The notes under the pieces are model-generated. The model saw only the letters and a program-made list of their open reading frames with translations. It did no database searches and was not told the origin of the DNA. Position numbers and translations under genes: made by a program. From Acidobacteriota bacterium (lineage in GTDB: Bacteria; Acidobacteriota; Blastocatellia; Pyrinomonadales; Pyrinomonadaceae), in contig JAHBSL010000018.1 in NCBI GenBank assembly GCA_019639135.1, positions 1 through 64,000 on the forward strand: 64,000 nucleotides of DNA. Direction: 5' to 3'. Shown piece by piece: positions 1 through 9,099 of the stretch (positions are counted from its first letter, which is position 1; every line of letters begins with the position of its first letter).

Positions 1-16
1 CGATCTTTCTGAACAT
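1..16 (-). CDS. 5' end of an unknown gene leaving the window
   Basis: Only the first five codons are visible (MFRKI). On the minus strand a strong Shine-Dalgarno run (AAAGGAGGA) lies a few bases upstream of an ATG whose A is at position 16. The gene follows the TlpA-like gene in the same direction after about 75 bases and may belong to the same transcription unit. Nothing can be said about its product; the call rests on the ribosome binding site alone. Confidence 0.4.
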
Positions 17-92
17 TAACTCCTCCTTTGCAACAGTGTTGCGATAATGACACTAATTGAGGAATGCTTTTGTGTCAATGAGAGTCGATCAA

Positions 93-1031
93 TCAAGTTA
101 GCTTCGAGAATTTAGAGGGACTGAAAACAGCTCGGCCGGAGTAATAGAAAAGGTTTCGTCTAAATTGCTCAGGCTTAAGAGTGTTCTTCAACATCGGACC
201 AGTCGGCCTGAGTTCTTTCAAAATGGGCTCAAAATTCTTTTCGCTATTTTTGAACTGGTCCTCGCCACGATAACGGGTTATCAGGATCAGGTCAAAATCG
301 GAGTTCGTATCGGAACTCGCCTCGATAAGCTCGTAGGACTCGATGACCCCACGCTTCATCGCTTCGTCTCGATAGATCTTCCAGTTATTCTCATAGAAAT
401 AGAGGGCTTCGGTGCGATGGCCGCCGAGGATCTTCACGAAATCGGCAATAATAAAAAGGTCGGTCTTTGCTGTCTCATTCTTTGGCCGAAGAAGAATATC
501 GATCTCATTTTTCAAATCGGCATATTTGACGATGCCCTGATGAAAATACGACATCGTCCCGTCCGGAGCGTAAATTACGGTGAAGGGAAGTGCCCCGGCC
601 CAGTCCTTCGAGACCATCTGGATCGCGGCGGTCTCATCGGCCGTGACCAAAAGATACGTCGGCATCGTCGCTTTCATCTCCACGAGGAACTTCGGGACAG
701 TGGTCGCGATCTCATCTTCAAAATCGAGCGAGATCGTGATGAAGTCGATCATGCCTTTATATTCGGCGTCGATCTTCACGAGGTCCGGAAATTCCTGCCG
801 ACAGGGCTCGCACCAGGTCGCCCAGAAGTTGATCAGGAGCGGCTTGCCGTTTGGCTTCAGCAGCTCTGCAAAACGCTTTTCATCGATCTTCTCGACCTTC
901 GGGCCTGCCGCCGGTGCAGGTTGTGCTGCATTACGTCGCTGGCCCTGAGCATCGGCAGAGAACAGAGAAGCGAAGAGCCATCCGATTGCGATGGCTCCTG
1001 CTAGAACATTGAAGAACGTTCGGCTTTTCAT
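93..1031 (-). CDS. TlpA-like thioredoxin-fold exported protein
   Basis: A 312-residue exported thiol-disulfide protein. An N-terminal hydrophobic segment (about residues 8-28) is a signal peptide or anchor. The thioredoxin domain (about 45-175) carries the redox motif WATWCEPC typical of TlpA/ResA proteins, which act in the periplasm on cytochrome c maturation or secreted disulfides. About 130 residues after the domain are not recognised, making it longer than a plain TlpA (about 180 residues). It starts 3 bases after the stop of the upstream redoxin gene, so the two are almost certainly co-transcribed. Family assignment is firm; the partner is unknown. Confidence 0.85.
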   Translation of the reverse strand: MKSRTFFNVLAGAIAIGWLFASLFSADAQGQRRNAAQPAPAAGPKVEKIDEKRFAELLKPNGKPLLINFWATWCEPCRQEFPDLVKIDAEYKGMIDFITISLDFEDEIATTVPKFLVEMKATMPTYLLVTADETAAIQMVSKDWAGALPFTVIYAPDGTMSYFHQGIVKYADLKNEIDILLRPKNETAKTDLFIIADFVKILGGHRTEALYFYENNWKIYRDEAMKRGVIESYELIEASSDTNSDFDLILITRYRGEDQFKNSEKNFEPILKELRPTGPMLKNTLKPEQFRRNLFYYSGRAVFSPSKFSKLT

Positions 1032-1034
1032 TGC

Positions 1035-1637
1035 CTACTTTCCTTCCATGCCGACACGCTTGATGGTGCAGCCGAAGGCATTAGTACGGGTCTTCTCGAT
1101 GGCTTTGCCGCCGAGAGCCGCGTCGAATGCCGTTTTCAGATAATGATCTTGGATGTTCTTGCCCGAACGGTCGTTGTCGATGGCACCGTGATAGAGCAGA
1201 ACACCTTCCTTGTTTACAAAATAAACCTCGGGGGTGACGGTCGCTCCGAGCTTATCGGCGAGGACGTTGTTCTTGTCGATGAGGACAGGGAACTTATAGC
1301 CGACCTCTTTGGCGTCCGAAGTTACCCATTCGAGCGATTCGGTCGCGTTCGAATTGATGCCGATGAAGCGGATGCCGCGAGCCTCGTATTCCGCCGCGAT
1401 CGCATTTATGCGGTCGTTGTAAGCCTTGACCACCGGACACTGGGCCGAGACCCAAACGAGAACGGCGCCGTTCTTGCCCATCAGGCTCGAGAATGAATGC
1501 TCTTTGCCGTCAATGCCGGTAAGAGTGAAATTCTCGATCTTTTGCCCGATCTCGATGCCGCCATCGGCCGAAACGGGTGTCAGGTTGAAAGCGAGAAGAG
1601 AGAACAGTGCAACGAACAGAAATAGTTTACGCCTCAT
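1035..1637 (-). CDS. Redoxin (AhpC/TSA-type) exported protein
   Basis: A 200-residue protein with a cleavable signal peptide (about residues 1-24) and a redoxin/AhpC-TSA domain covering most of the rest. The active-site region reads WVSAQCPVV: one cysteine occupies the peroxidatic position and no resolving CxxC cysteine is present, as in the redoxin family close to resA-like proteins. A further cysteine lies near the C terminus. It is the first gene of a tight pair with the TlpA-like gene, suggesting paired periplasmic redox functions. The substrate is not predictable. Confidence 0.8.
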   Translation of the reverse strand: MRRKLFLFVALFSLLAFNLTPVSADGGIEIGQKIENFTLTGIDGKEHSFSSLMGKNGAVLVWVSAQCPVVKAYNDRINAIAAEYEARGIRFIGINSNATESLEWVTSDAKEVGYKFPVLIDKNNVLADKLGATVTPEVYFVNKEGVLLYHGAIDNDRSGKNIQDHYLKTAFDAALGGKAIEKTRTNAFGCTIKRVGMEGK

Positions 1638-1753
1638 AGCTGGTTACTCCTTTTTGAAAAGATAGGTTGAATTATATCAACGCGGGGCTTTGCCCGACAA
1701 TGAATGTTCAAACGATTTTACGCTTCCGCCGAAACAGAGTTTCGTATGGTCTT

Positions 1754-1802
1754 GAAAAAAAGATTCGGCCGCTGAAGACGATATACTGTCTCCAGCGGCC
1801 GA
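1754..1802 (-). terminator. Intrinsic terminator downstream of the 1820-2659 gene
   Basis: A perfect 10-bp stem (TCGGCCGCTG at 1765-1774, CAGCGGCCGA at 1793-1802) with further pairing inside. On the minus strand it is followed by a run of seven T (1754-1760), as expected for a Rho-independent terminator of the minus-strand gene ending at 1820. Confidence 0.85.
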
Positions 1803-1819
1803 TATTCCCGATTCGCAGC

Positions 1820-2659
1820 TTATTTTTGGCAGATATTCGCCTTGCCGTCGGGCCCGGGAGCCCATACCTTGGTTACGGTCGTCCATCGCTTGGTGCCGAA
1901 GTTCCATTCCTCGAGGTAGCCGCCGTCGCGGTCGTAGCGCATCGTTTGCCCCGGAGAGAGGCGATATTCGGTCTTGTCTGAACCGGACGCCTTCCGCATC
2001 CAAACGCTTCGCCCGCAATTATTTACGAGCGTTACGACGCTAGTGCCGCCGACAACGCCCATTGCCGCATCGCGGGCACTTACGTTGACAGAGGTGACTC
2101 CGCGTTTCGCCATCGCCTCAAAGGCTTCGTTCCCGTTCTTCTGATACCACGCCCGGGCACCGCCGGCGATGACGAGCGTGAACGTTCCCTTAGCCATCAC
2201 CTCGGTCGCGTCCTTGAAATTGTATGACTTGAGCTGCAGCTCGATCTCGTGACGGCCTTCAGGGAGCTTTGCGAGTTCCGAAGGCAGCCGAGTCGAGAAG
2301 AGATTCTTTCCGAACGCGGGCACGTCGGCGACCGGGTCGGAGACGACCGGAATGACGATCGAGGTTTGCTTTGAACTGCGAACCGCCGCTGCGTCAAAAC
2401 CGAACATATCTTCTTCGAGCATTTTGCCCTTTGAATAGAACTCGGCGACGAGCGTTACGGGCCTCTCGTTCAGCGTCAGCATCCCGGAGATCGCCTGCGG
2501 AAAGGCGATATGGGCATAGATAAAATCGCCCGAATTGAATTCAGCCGAGCCGTCAGCGGCCTTCGCTGATGTGCTGAACTTGACCTCGCCGGTCTGTGCG
2601 TGAGCAAGAGAAGCGAATACAAGGATAGTGCAAAGTGCGAGAATCGATCTTGTTTTCAT
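1820..2659 (-). CDS. Exported protein of unknown function
   Basis: A 279-residue protein with a clear signal peptide ending in AHAQ (about residue 22). No family is recognised. The body alternates short beta-rich stretches, and the last 70 residues contain VVTLVNNCGRSVWMRK followed by an aromatic- and lysine-rich tail, which could be a small domain that recognises an organic or cell-wall ligand. It has its own terminator downstream and no obvious operon partner. The coding assignment is secure from the signal peptide, length and codon use; function is not assigned. Confidence 0.75.
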   Translation of the reverse strand: MKTRSILALCTILVFASLAHAQTGEVKFSTSAKAADGSAEFNSGDFIYAHIAFPQAISGMLTLNERPVTLVAEFYSKGKMLEEDMFGFDAAAVRSSKQTSIVIPVVSDPVADVPAFGKNLFSTRLPSELAKLPEGRHEIELQLKSYNFKDATEVMAKGTFTLVIAGGARAWYQKNGNEAFEAMAKRGVTSVNVSARDAAMGVVGGTSVVTLVNNCGRSVWMRKASGSDKTEYRLSPGQTMRYDRDGGYLEEWNFGTKRWTTVTKVWAPGPDGKANICQK

Positions 2660-2748
2660 CGTGTAAAGTTTTCCCTGAGGTTGTCCGTAAAGGCTGTCGA
2701 ATCGTAACCAAGTTCGGAGGTTTCAGTCAAACAAAACCGACCGTTTTC

Positions 2749-3996
2749 CTAACTGAAGATACGCGGCACGCGACGCTGGACACTGCGGGGCAGTAGTATT
2801 TCCATCGCGTCGTCAACCGTAACGATGCCCGCCAAGTCGCCTTCGTCGTCGATCACCGGAAGTGCCAGAAGGTTATATTCGGAAATGGTCTGGGCGACCT
2901 CTTCGGCAGTCTCGGATGGATGAGCAAAACGGAAATCGCTCCGCATAATGTCCTCGAGCTTTGCCTCGGGGTCGGCGAGGATCAGGCTCCGCAGGCTGAT
3001 GATCCCCTTTATCTTCCACGAATCCTTTTCCTCGACGACGTAAAGGTAATAGATCATGTTCGGCGTCTCGGCCATCTCGCGGAGCCCGGCGATCGTCTCG
3101 GCGACGGTCATATCCTTGGGAAAGGTGACGAATTCGGTCGTCATCAGCCCGCCGGCCGTATCATGAGCGAAATGCATCAGCTCGGCAACGTCTGCTTTTT
3201 CGTCGTCTTCCATCAGCTCGAAGAGTTCCTGTGCCTTTTCCTCGTCCATCTCCCCGAGCACGTCAACGGCGTCATCGGGCGACATTTCTTCAAGGATGTC
3301 GGCGGCCCGCTCCTTTTCGATCACCTCAAGGATCCTGGCCTGTGCTTCCGTGGACATCTCCTCGAGCGTATCGGCCGCTATCTCGTCGTCAAGGCTCTCG
3401 ACGACCTCGGTCCGGTGGATCGGCGAAAGCGATTCTGCAAGCTGGGCGATCTCGACCGGATGAAGCCGCGAAAGCTTGCTCTTTGAAGATTTGAGCTGGA
3501 CGGTTGCGGTAGCCGTATCGGTCGCGAGATAACCGACGTCGGCCCAGTCGATGACCTCGACCACGCGTTCTGAGCCGAAAAAGCCCTTAGGCATCAACCG
3601 GCGGAAAAACCCCTGAAAGCTGATGTCTGCACCGGTCACCCGCCAGTCGCTACCCTGGCCGATGAGCTGAACGTCATTGACGCGGACGACGCGCTTGCCG
3701 TCAACATCGATGAGCTGATTGTCGAGCACATCCTTGCCGAGCATTACCTCGCCCTCGCGGCGTTCAAATGGCGTGAGGTTCAGCTTCACAGAGCTCATCC
3801 GGACGCCGAACGAGCCGAACTCCTTGATATTTCTTTGCGGGATAAAAAAGAGCCTTCGCCGGAGCTTGGCGACAACACCAATGACCGGCGGGTGATCCTC
3901 GCTCCCATATCGGACGAGTACGTCCCATATCTGAGCGATCTGCTCACCGCGCGCGTCCGTAATCGGTTCGCCAAGCACCTGCGAGAGATAAAGCAT
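2749..3996 (-). CDS. PRC-barrel / MgtE_N / CBS-pair protein without membrane domain
   Basis: A 415-residue soluble protein. Residues 1-80 and about 95-170 resemble two PRC-barrel domains. Residues about 180-285 are the MgtE N-terminal superhelix, with repeated acidic EEM/DEE helices such as AADILEEMSPDDAVDVL. Residues about 290-405 form a CBS pair. In MgtE magnesium channels these cytosolic parts sense Mg2+, but the five-helix membrane domain is absent here. Proteins of this layout often sit beside an NRAMP metal transporter; no such gene is adjacent. Its likely role is metal or nucleotide sensing in an unknown partner complex. The start ATG at 3996 fits the PRC domain. Confidence 0.85.
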   Translation of the reverse strand: MLYLSQVLGEPITDARGEQIAQIWDVLVRYGSEDHPPVIGVVAKLRRRLFFIPQRNIKEFGSFGVRMSSVKLNLTPFERREGEVMLGKDVLDNQLIDVDGKRVVRVNDVQLIGQGSDWRVTGADISFQGFFRRLMPKGFFGSERVVEVIDWADVGYLATDTATATVQLKSSKSKLSRLHPVEIAQLAESLSPIHRTEVVESLDDEIAADTLEEMSTEAQARILEVIEKERAADILEEMSPDDAVDVLGEMDEEKAQELFELMEDDEKADVAELMHFAHDTAGGLMTTEFVTFPKDMTVAETIAGLREMAETPNMIYYLYVVEEKDSWKIKGIISLRSLILADPEAKLEDIMRSDFRFAHPSETAEEVAQTISEYNLLALPVIDDEGDLAGIVTVDDAMEILLPRSVQRRVPRIFS

Positions 3997-4227
3997 ACGC
4001 GATTAAGATAACCTAAACCGCCCCGCACTAAAACCGGAGGGCGAAATAAGGTCTTCACAATCGCGGGGCGAAATGCTATTATGTTCAAGCGAGTTAAACT
4101 TTGTTTAGCTCCCATCGATTCGATTCACCCTTTCTCGATATAAATGCAAGCCGCCGTTCGCGGCCGGCCGCAATTAGGCACTCATAGTTCCGGGCACTCC
4201 GCCCATTGATTATAGCTACCAAGATCG

Positions 4228-5085
4228 ATGAAAACCCCATTACTCCTCGCCATCTTTGTCCTTACTCTCCCCATAGCTGCCGCCGCGCAGACCCGCACTT
4301 TTGATAATTGGGATACGTCGAAAGGCGTCACAATTTACCGTCCGGAAGAGCCGAAACCCGTCGCCGAGGCCCCGAAGACAAAACGCGTTCGCCGCAACGG
4401 CCGTTGGGTAACGGTTCCCGTGACCCCGACGGCATCGACCCGTGCCCGAAATACCGCATCGCCCTCCGATGGCCTCGCCGCCCGCGAATCGGCAAATGCA
4501 CTTCGACTTCGAATGGGTTCGAACTCGAACCTAAAAGGCTTCACGACCGGCAACGCGCTTCACGATTCCTATATCGTCCAGGCCAGCCTGAAATATCGCA
4601 TCGACCCGATGCTGATCTATGCACAGATGCACCAGGAATCGGCGTTCAAGATCCGTGCGACCTCGCACAAGGGCGCAAGCGGGCTGATGCAGTTAATGCC
4701 GGCGACCGCACGACGCTTTGGAGTAACGAGCATTTACGACCCGAAACAGAACATCGAGGCCGGCGTCCGCTATATGCGTTGGCTGCTCGACTTCTTTGAT
4801 CAGGATGTCGTGCTGGCTCTTGCCGGTTACAACGCCGGCGAAGGCGCAGTGCTCAAATTCGGAAGGCGCGTGCCGCCCTACCGCGAAACCCAGGAATACG
4901 TCCGGCGGATAGTCGGGCGATATAATACCATCTCAAATCCGAGCTATTCGGCCGCCGCGCCGAAGCAGATGGTCGCAAAGGCCGATGGGGTCGAGCAGAA
5001 AGACCCGCGTCCGCTCTCGATCTACGAGCCCTCGCCGATCACGGTCCGTTTGCCTGATGGAAGAATGATGTTGGTCACCCAGTAG
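4228..5085 (+). CDS. Lytic transglycosylase (SLT domain)
   Basis: A 285-residue exported murein hydrolase. It has a signal peptide (residues 1-20, ending AAAQ), a basic and proline-rich linker to about residue 110, and an SLT/goose-lysozyme-type domain at about 120-235. The catalytic glutamate lies in the MHQESAF motif, followed by [13 protein letters not shown] and the AYNAG motif (seen as [11 protein letters not shown]), all diagnostic of family 1 lytic transglycosylases. These cleave peptidoglycan to anhydro-muropeptides in the periplasm. It is monocistronic, with a terminator just downstream. Confidence 0.92.
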   Translation: MKTPLLLAIFVLTLPIAAAAQTRTFDNWDTSKGVTIYRPEEPKPVAEAPKTKRVRRNGRWVTVPVTPTASTRARNTASPSDGLAARESANALRLRMGSNSNLKGFTTGNALHDSYIVQASLKYRIDPMLIYAQMHQESAFKIRATSHKGASGLMQLMPATARRFGVTSIYDPKQNIEAGVRYMRWLLDFFDQDVVLALAGYNAGEGAVLKFGRRVPPYRETQEYVRRIVGRYNTISNPSYSAAAPKQMVAKADGVEQKDPRPLSIYEPSPITVRLPDGRMMLVTQ

Positions 5086-5115
5086 AAAATCCTCCTTTTT
5101 TTGGTTTAATTACTC

Positions 5116-5138
5116 GCCGCCTTCGGGCGGCCTTTTTT
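5116..5138 (+). terminator. Intrinsic terminator after the lytic transglycosylase
   Basis: Perfect stem GCCGCC / GGCGGC with the stable TTCG tetraloop, followed by six T (5133-5138). It lies 31 bases after the stop at 5085. Confidence 0.92.
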
Positions 5139-5185
5139 GCGCGTGGCGATTGCAGGCGGCGGCGTGTTCGCCTTAAACTCTCGGT

Positions 5186-5773
5186 ATGTTCTGCCCAAAA
5201 TGCGGCACCGAAAACGCTGACGATTCGGTCTTCTGCAAGAGATGCGGTACTGCCATCGAGGCCGAGGAGGAAACGCGCGTGGTCAAGCGGGACGAGAAGC
5301 CGCTCGAACGCGGTTCCGCGGCACCTCTTTTCTCGGTCAACCCGACGCTGAAGTTCGTCTGGGCCGGTTACGTGCTCACGGCTGCGGCGGCCTTCCTGAT
5401 CGTGGCGTTCCTGTCGCTGCTGTTGCCGGCGGTCTCACCGATCATCTTTGTTGTCATCGGACTGCTGCTGCTTCTGATACCGGTCTATTTCCACGCCCGG
5501 CAGAAGCTTTCGCGTTATACTCTAACCGCTGACAAGCTCGAGATCGACAGCGGCCTTATTTCGCGAACAACGACCAGCATCCCGCTTGCCCGTGTTCAGG
5601 ACGTAACGGTAAAAAGCACGGTCACACAGCGGCTGCTCGGGCTCGGCGATATCATTGTGGACAATGCCGGGACCGACGGCGACCGCATCGTCTTCGCAAA
5701 CATCGACCGCCCGCGAAAGTATGCCGACATCTTGCTCGAACAGGTGCAGAAAAAGGGCGGCGACCGGTTCTAG
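5186..5773 (+). CDS. Zinc-ribbon plus bacterial PH-domain membrane protein
   Basis: A 195-residue protein. Residues 1-25 form a zinc ribbon with two CxxC pairs (FCPKC, FCKRC). Two adjacent membrane helices follow at about 55-105, then a YdbS/bPH_2-type PH domain at about 110-190 with the typical VQDVTVKSTVTQRLLG and GDIIVDNAG stretches. Such proteins are usually small inner-membrane proteins of unknown role. The rfbB gene starts 5 bases after its stop, so the two are co-transcribed. Confidence 0.85.
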   Translation: MFCPKCGTENADDSVFCKRCGTAIEAEEETRVVKRDEKPLERGSAAPLFSVNPTLKFVWAGYVLTAAAAFLIVAFLSLLLPAVSPIIFVVIGLLLLLIPVYFHARQKLSRYTLTADKLEIDSGLISRTTTSIPLARVQDVTVKSTVTQRLLGLGDIIVDNAGTDGDRIVFANIDRPRKYADILLEQVQKKGGDRF

Positions 5774-5778
5774 TTGTT

Positions 5779-6798
5779 ATGAAAAAGATCTTCGTTACCG
5801 GCGGTGCCGGATTTATCGGCTCGGCTTTCGTCCGGCAGGTGCTGGAGGAGCAGCCGGACGTAGAGATAGTTGACTTTGACGCACTGACCTACGCCGGCAA
5901 CCTCGAGAATCTCGCCGGGCTCGACCCCGCTAGACACAGTTTTATCAAGGGCGATATTTGCGACCGAGCGGCCGTTCTTGAGGCGATGCCCGAGGGCTGC
6001 GACGCGGTATTCAACTTCGCCGCCGAGTCACACGTTGACAGAAGTATTCATTCGGCCGACGAATTTCTGCGGACGAACATCATCGGAACGCAGGTTTTGC
6101 TCGATGCGGCAAGGGCGAAAGGCGTCCGGCGGTTCGTGCAGGTCTCGACCGACGAGGTGATGGGATCGCTGCCCGAGGATGATTCGGCCTTCTTTACCGA
6201 ATCCTCGCCGCTTGAGCCGAACTCGCCCTATGCTGCCTCGAAGGCAGCGGCTGAATTTGTTGTTCGGGCCGCTAGAGAAACGTTCGGCGTTGATGCGGTC
6301 ATTACCCGCTGCGGCAATAATTACGGCCCTCGGCAGTTTCCCGAGAAACTCATTCCGCTGATGATCGCCAACGCGATGAACGACGAGCCGCTGCCGGTCT
6401 ATGGCGACGGACAGAACGTGCGGGACTGGATCTTCGTTGACGACCATTGCCGTGCGATCTGGCTTGCTTATGAGAAAGGCAGGTCCGGCGAGGCGTACAA
6501 CATCGGCGCCCGAAACGAACGCCGGAATCTCGAGGTGGTTAGGGCTATTCTCGCCGCACTCGGCAAACCGGAGAGTCTTATCCGGTACGTCGATGACCGG
6601 CTCGGGCACGACCGCCGCTACGCCATAGACCCAATTAAGGCGGAAACCGAACTTGGCTGGCGGCCGCGGGTCACGTGGGAGAAAGGCCTAGCGGCCACGA
6701 TCGATTGGTATCGCGAGAATCAAGCCTGGGTCGAACACATCCGCAACGGTGAATATCGCGAGTATTACCGGCAGATGTACGGTGCGGCACTCGGTTGA
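5779..6798 (+). CDS. rfbB: dTDP-glucose 4,6-dehydratase
   Basis: A 339-residue short-chain dehydrogenase fold enzyme that converts dTDP-glucose to dTDP-4-keto-6-deoxyglucose in deoxysugar (rhamnose-type) synthesis. Visible motifs are the NAD-binding TGGAGFIGS (residues 6-14), FAAESHVDRS, the STDEVMGSL stretch, the catalytic YAASK and the substrate-binding NNYGPRQFPEKLIP. Length is normal for RfbB/RmlB. No rmlA, rmlC or rmlD lies alongside, so the rest of the pathway is elsewhere. The neighbouring 6803-7192 gene starts 4 bases after its stop. Confidence 0.94.
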   Translation: MKKIFVTGGAGFIGSAFVRQVLEEQPDVEIVDFDALTYAGNLENLAGLDPARHSFIKGDICDRAAVLEAMPEGCDAVFNFAAESHVDRSIHSADEFLRTNIIGTQVLLDAARAKGVRRFVQVSTDEVMGSLPEDDSAFFTESSPLEPNSPYAASKAAAEFVVRAARETFGVDAVITRCGNNYGPRQFPEKLIPLMIANAMNDEPLPVYGDGQNVRDWIFVDDHCRAIWLAYEKGRSGEAYNIGARNERRNLEVVRAILAALGKPESLIRYVDDRLGHDRRYAIDPIKAETELGWRPRVTWEKGLAATIDWYRENQAWVEHIRNGEYREYYRQMYGAALG

Positions 6799-6802
6799 CG
6801 TT

Positions 6803-7192
6803 ATGAAGAAGCTTGCACTTTCGATATCAGTATTGCTTCTTGCCGGTTTAGGCGTTTTCGGACAGAAGGCTGAGCCGAAGCGGATCAGCTTCGAGCGCGG
6901 AAAAACATCCGCGACGGTGACCGGGACGCTTTCTAACGATCAGGAAATGGACTTCGTGTTCGGCGCAAAAGCCGGGCAAACCGTAAAACTGAAAGTTACA
7001 TCCCAACCGAAAGGCAATTTGTTCGATTTCCGTATTGCGGGCGACGGTTTCGAGGTCGAGACCGATTATGACAGCTACTCGGAATACAGCTTCACGGCTC
7101 CCGCGACGGGCGATTATCTCGTTTTTGTCCGAAAGCGGTCGACCGAGAGCGTCCGTCGGGCAAAGTTCTTTTTGCGGTTGGAGATAAACTAG
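6803..7192 (+). CDS. Small exported protein, PPC-like beta domain
   Basis: A 129-residue exported protein, starting at the ATG at 6803 because a signal peptide (MKKLALSISVLLLAG) begins there; an upstream in-frame ATG would lie inside rfbB. The mature part is one beta-rich domain with features of bacterial pre-peptidase C-terminal (PPC) or jelly-roll modules: GKTSATVTGTL, AGQTVKLKV, FTAPATGDYLVFV. It probably binds or stabilises something at the cell surface. It is translated directly after rfbB, although a functional link is doubtful. Confidence 0.75.
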   Translation: MKKLALSISVLLLAGLGVFGQKAEPKRISFERGKTSATVTGTLSNDQEMDFVFGAKAGQTVKLKVTSQPKGNLFDFRIAGDGFEVETDYDSYSEYSFTAPATGDYLVFVRKRSTESVRRAKFFLRLEIN

Positions 7193-7222
7193 TGATCACA
7201 GATATTTAGATTCGGAGGAAAA

Positions 7223-7912
7223 ATGAAAAGACTATTCGTATTTGCATTTGCAGGAGCATTAGGATTGGCAGCATTCACATTCTCGGGTGCCGAGGCGGTC
7301 AAGCCGAACATCGAGGAGCGTTTTTCGGCCGAGGCCGGAGCGACCGCCGCGGGCGAGACCGGCAAGTACGCCTTTGACCGGGCGCATTCGGCTATCGGCT
7401 TTCGCGTAAAACACATGGGCTTGGTCGAGGTTCCCGGGTATTTCCGCGACTTCACCGGCGAGGTCAGCTATAACGCCGAGGACGTGACAAAGTCGTCAGT
7501 AGCGTTCACCGCTAAAATGACGAGCGTTGACACCGGTGTTGATGCTCGCGACAACCATCTGCGGACAAAGGATTTCTTCGAGGTCGAGACGTATCCGGAG
7601 ATGACATTTAAGAGCACGAAGGTCGAGAAAAGCGGTGATTCGCTGAAGGTGACCGGCAGCCTGACGATGAAGGATGTGACCAAGACCATCACTTTCCCCG
7701 TAAAGGTGACCGGCTTTCTTCCGGGCAATCAGCGCAACGGCCCGAGGATGGGAGCGGTTGCCGAGACCACGATCAACCGGCGGGATTTTAACGTGAACTA
7801 CGGCGGAAATCTGCCTGGAACGAATACGCCTGTGCTTTCGGACGAGGTAAAGGTCTGGCTCCAGATCGAGGCGATAAAGCCGCTTGAAACAAAGCCGGCC
7901 GCGGAGGAATAG
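7223..7912 (+). CDS. YceI-family exported lipid-binding protein
   Basis: A 229-residue protein with a signal peptide (about residues 1-23) and a YceI domain at about 48-215. The usual signature is present: YAFDRAHSAIGFRVKHMGLVEVPGYF at the start (given here in family terms), then VSFTAKMTSVDTGVDARDNHL-like and FFEVETYPEMTFKST elements. YceI proteins are periplasmic lipocalin-like beta barrels that bind polyisoprenoids. A good ribosome binding site (GGAGG) precedes the ATG by 6 bases. It appears to be transcribed on its own or at the end of the rfbB unit. Confidence 0.92.
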   Translation: MKRLFVFAFAGALGLAAFTFSGAEAVKPNIEERFSAEAGATAAGETGKYAFDRAHSAIGFRVKHMGLVEVPGYFRDFTGEVSYNAEDVTKSSVAFTAKMTSVDTGVDARDNHLRTKDFFEVETYPEMTFKSTKVEKSGDSLKVTGSLTMKDVTKTITFPVKVTGFLPGNQRNGPRMGAVAETTINRRDFNVNYGGNLPGTNTPVLSDEVKVWLQIEAIKPLETKPAAEE

Positions 7913-8071
7913 GCCGCTTCTAATTTGTAAAGGCCGTTTGATAAGCGACTTGTCCGTGCTTCGTTCTCTGGATAATGGTTACATTTCAGGAGAAGCCGCT
8001 TTTTAACTTCAGATCACATAGGTGCAGAAGCGAAGGACTTTTATAAAAGCGCATTCTGAACGGCCTTTTCG

Positions 8072-8464
8072 TTATTGTTTTGTTGCTTGCGAGTTCGTAA
8101 TGTGACTTAAGACACAGAGCCAGCGGCCATCGGTGCGGACAAAAACATCGGTTGTCCATTCGTCCTGCTTGTGGGCCGAGCCGGCGAATTCGGCGGTGTT
8201 GACGACCCTCGCGGTCAGCACCGCGGTATCGCCGTAGAATCGCACTCGAGGCTCGCTTGCAAGCTCGAAAACGGAATGCGTCAATTGTCCCGAGCGGACG
8301 AACGGCAGGAACTCCGCCTTCGTCGTAACGCCGCGTTCGGAAACGATCACCCAGTCATCGGCCATAAAGCTGCCGATCAGGTCTGCGTCGTTCGCGACCA
8401 TCGCCAGTGCCCAATCCGCGGCAACACTGAGAAGTTCAGTTTCCCTCTCTTTGTCGTTACTCAT
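8072..8464 (-). CDS. SnoaL/DUF4440-type NTF2-fold protein
   Basis: A 130-residue protein with the NTF2-like fold: helices at the N terminus (ELLSVAADWALAMVANDADLI), then ADDWVIVSERG and a beta sheet ending in DGRWLCVLSHIT. DUF4440/SnoaL-like proteins are small cone-shaped domains used as enzymes or ligand-binding proteins; the ligand cannot be inferred. I start it at 8464, where GGAG lies about nine bases upstream; a TTG codon at 8485 would only add seven residues. It follows the exported protein at 8486-9058 with almost no gap and is probably co-transcribed with it. Confidence 0.8.
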   Translation of the reverse strand: MSNDKERETELLSVAADWALAMVANDADLIGSFMADDWVIVSERGVTTKAEFLPFVRSGQLTHSVFELASEPRVRFYGDTAVLTARVVNTAEFAGSAHKQDEWTTDVFVRTDGRWLCVLSHITNSQATKQ

Positions 8465-8485
8465 CGCAGAAACTGCTCCGTCCAA

Positions 8486-9058
8486 CTAATCTTTCCATCC
8501 CCAGGGAGCTGGCGGAGGTGCGATAGGCTTCGTCAGGTCAAATTTGACGCTGAAAAGCCGGTCCGAACCCATCCGGCGAAGGTTGTAAGTGTAAGATTCG
8601 CCGGGGACTAGGTCGATCCACCAGACGTTCGTCGCCGCGGCTGCTATTACCTTAACGGTCTCTTCGTCGGCCGGAAACATCTGCCGAGTCGGCATCCCGA
8701 CATTTGTCGTCCAGCCGCCATACATCGTTACTTCGTCCGGCTTTCCGTCCTTGTGCCGGTGGTCGTGCTTGAGCAGGATGCGGCCCTTCTTTTTCGTCAG
8801 CACCCACGTCCGCGAAAGATCGTCGCCGACGACGAAAGGAATGCGGATCACGTCCTTTTGGCAGGAGCGGACGTGCATCACCATCGATTTATCCTTGAAC
8901 CGCACGTCGCCGGTCGTATCGGCGACAACGGTTCCGGCAAATGCCTTTCCACAAAGCTTTTCGAGGTTCTTCCAAAAAGTCTCGTTCGGCTGCGGGGTTT
9001 GCGCGGAGGTTGCGGCGGCAAGAGAGACGGCAAAAAGTGCGGTGATCAGTATCTTCAT
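8486..9058 (-). CDS. Exported protein of unknown function
   Basis: A 190-residue protein with a signal peptide (residues 1-19, ending TSAQ). No family is recognised with certainty. Conserved-looking elements are FWKNLEKLCGKAFAGTVV, an arginine/aspartate-rich core (HVRSCQKDVIRIPFVVGDD) and a histidine cluster (LLKHDHRHKDG), which together suggest a secreted beta-barrel (lipocalin-like) fold. It sits between a secreted phosphatase-type gene and an NTF2-fold gene on the same strand. Confidence 0.72.
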   Translation of the reverse strand: MKILITALFAVSLAAATSAQTPQPNETFWKNLEKLCGKAFAGTVVADTTGDVRFKDKSMVMHVRSCQKDVIRIPFVVGDDLSRTWVLTKKKGRILLKHDHRHKDGKPDEVTMYGGWTTNVGMPTRQMFPADEETVKVIAAAATNVWWIDLVPGESYTYNLRRMGSDRLFSVKFDLTKPIAPPPAPWGWKD

Positions 9059-9099
9059 GGTGTTTCCTCATTTCGAACGCGAAGAGGCTCGACCAAGCC

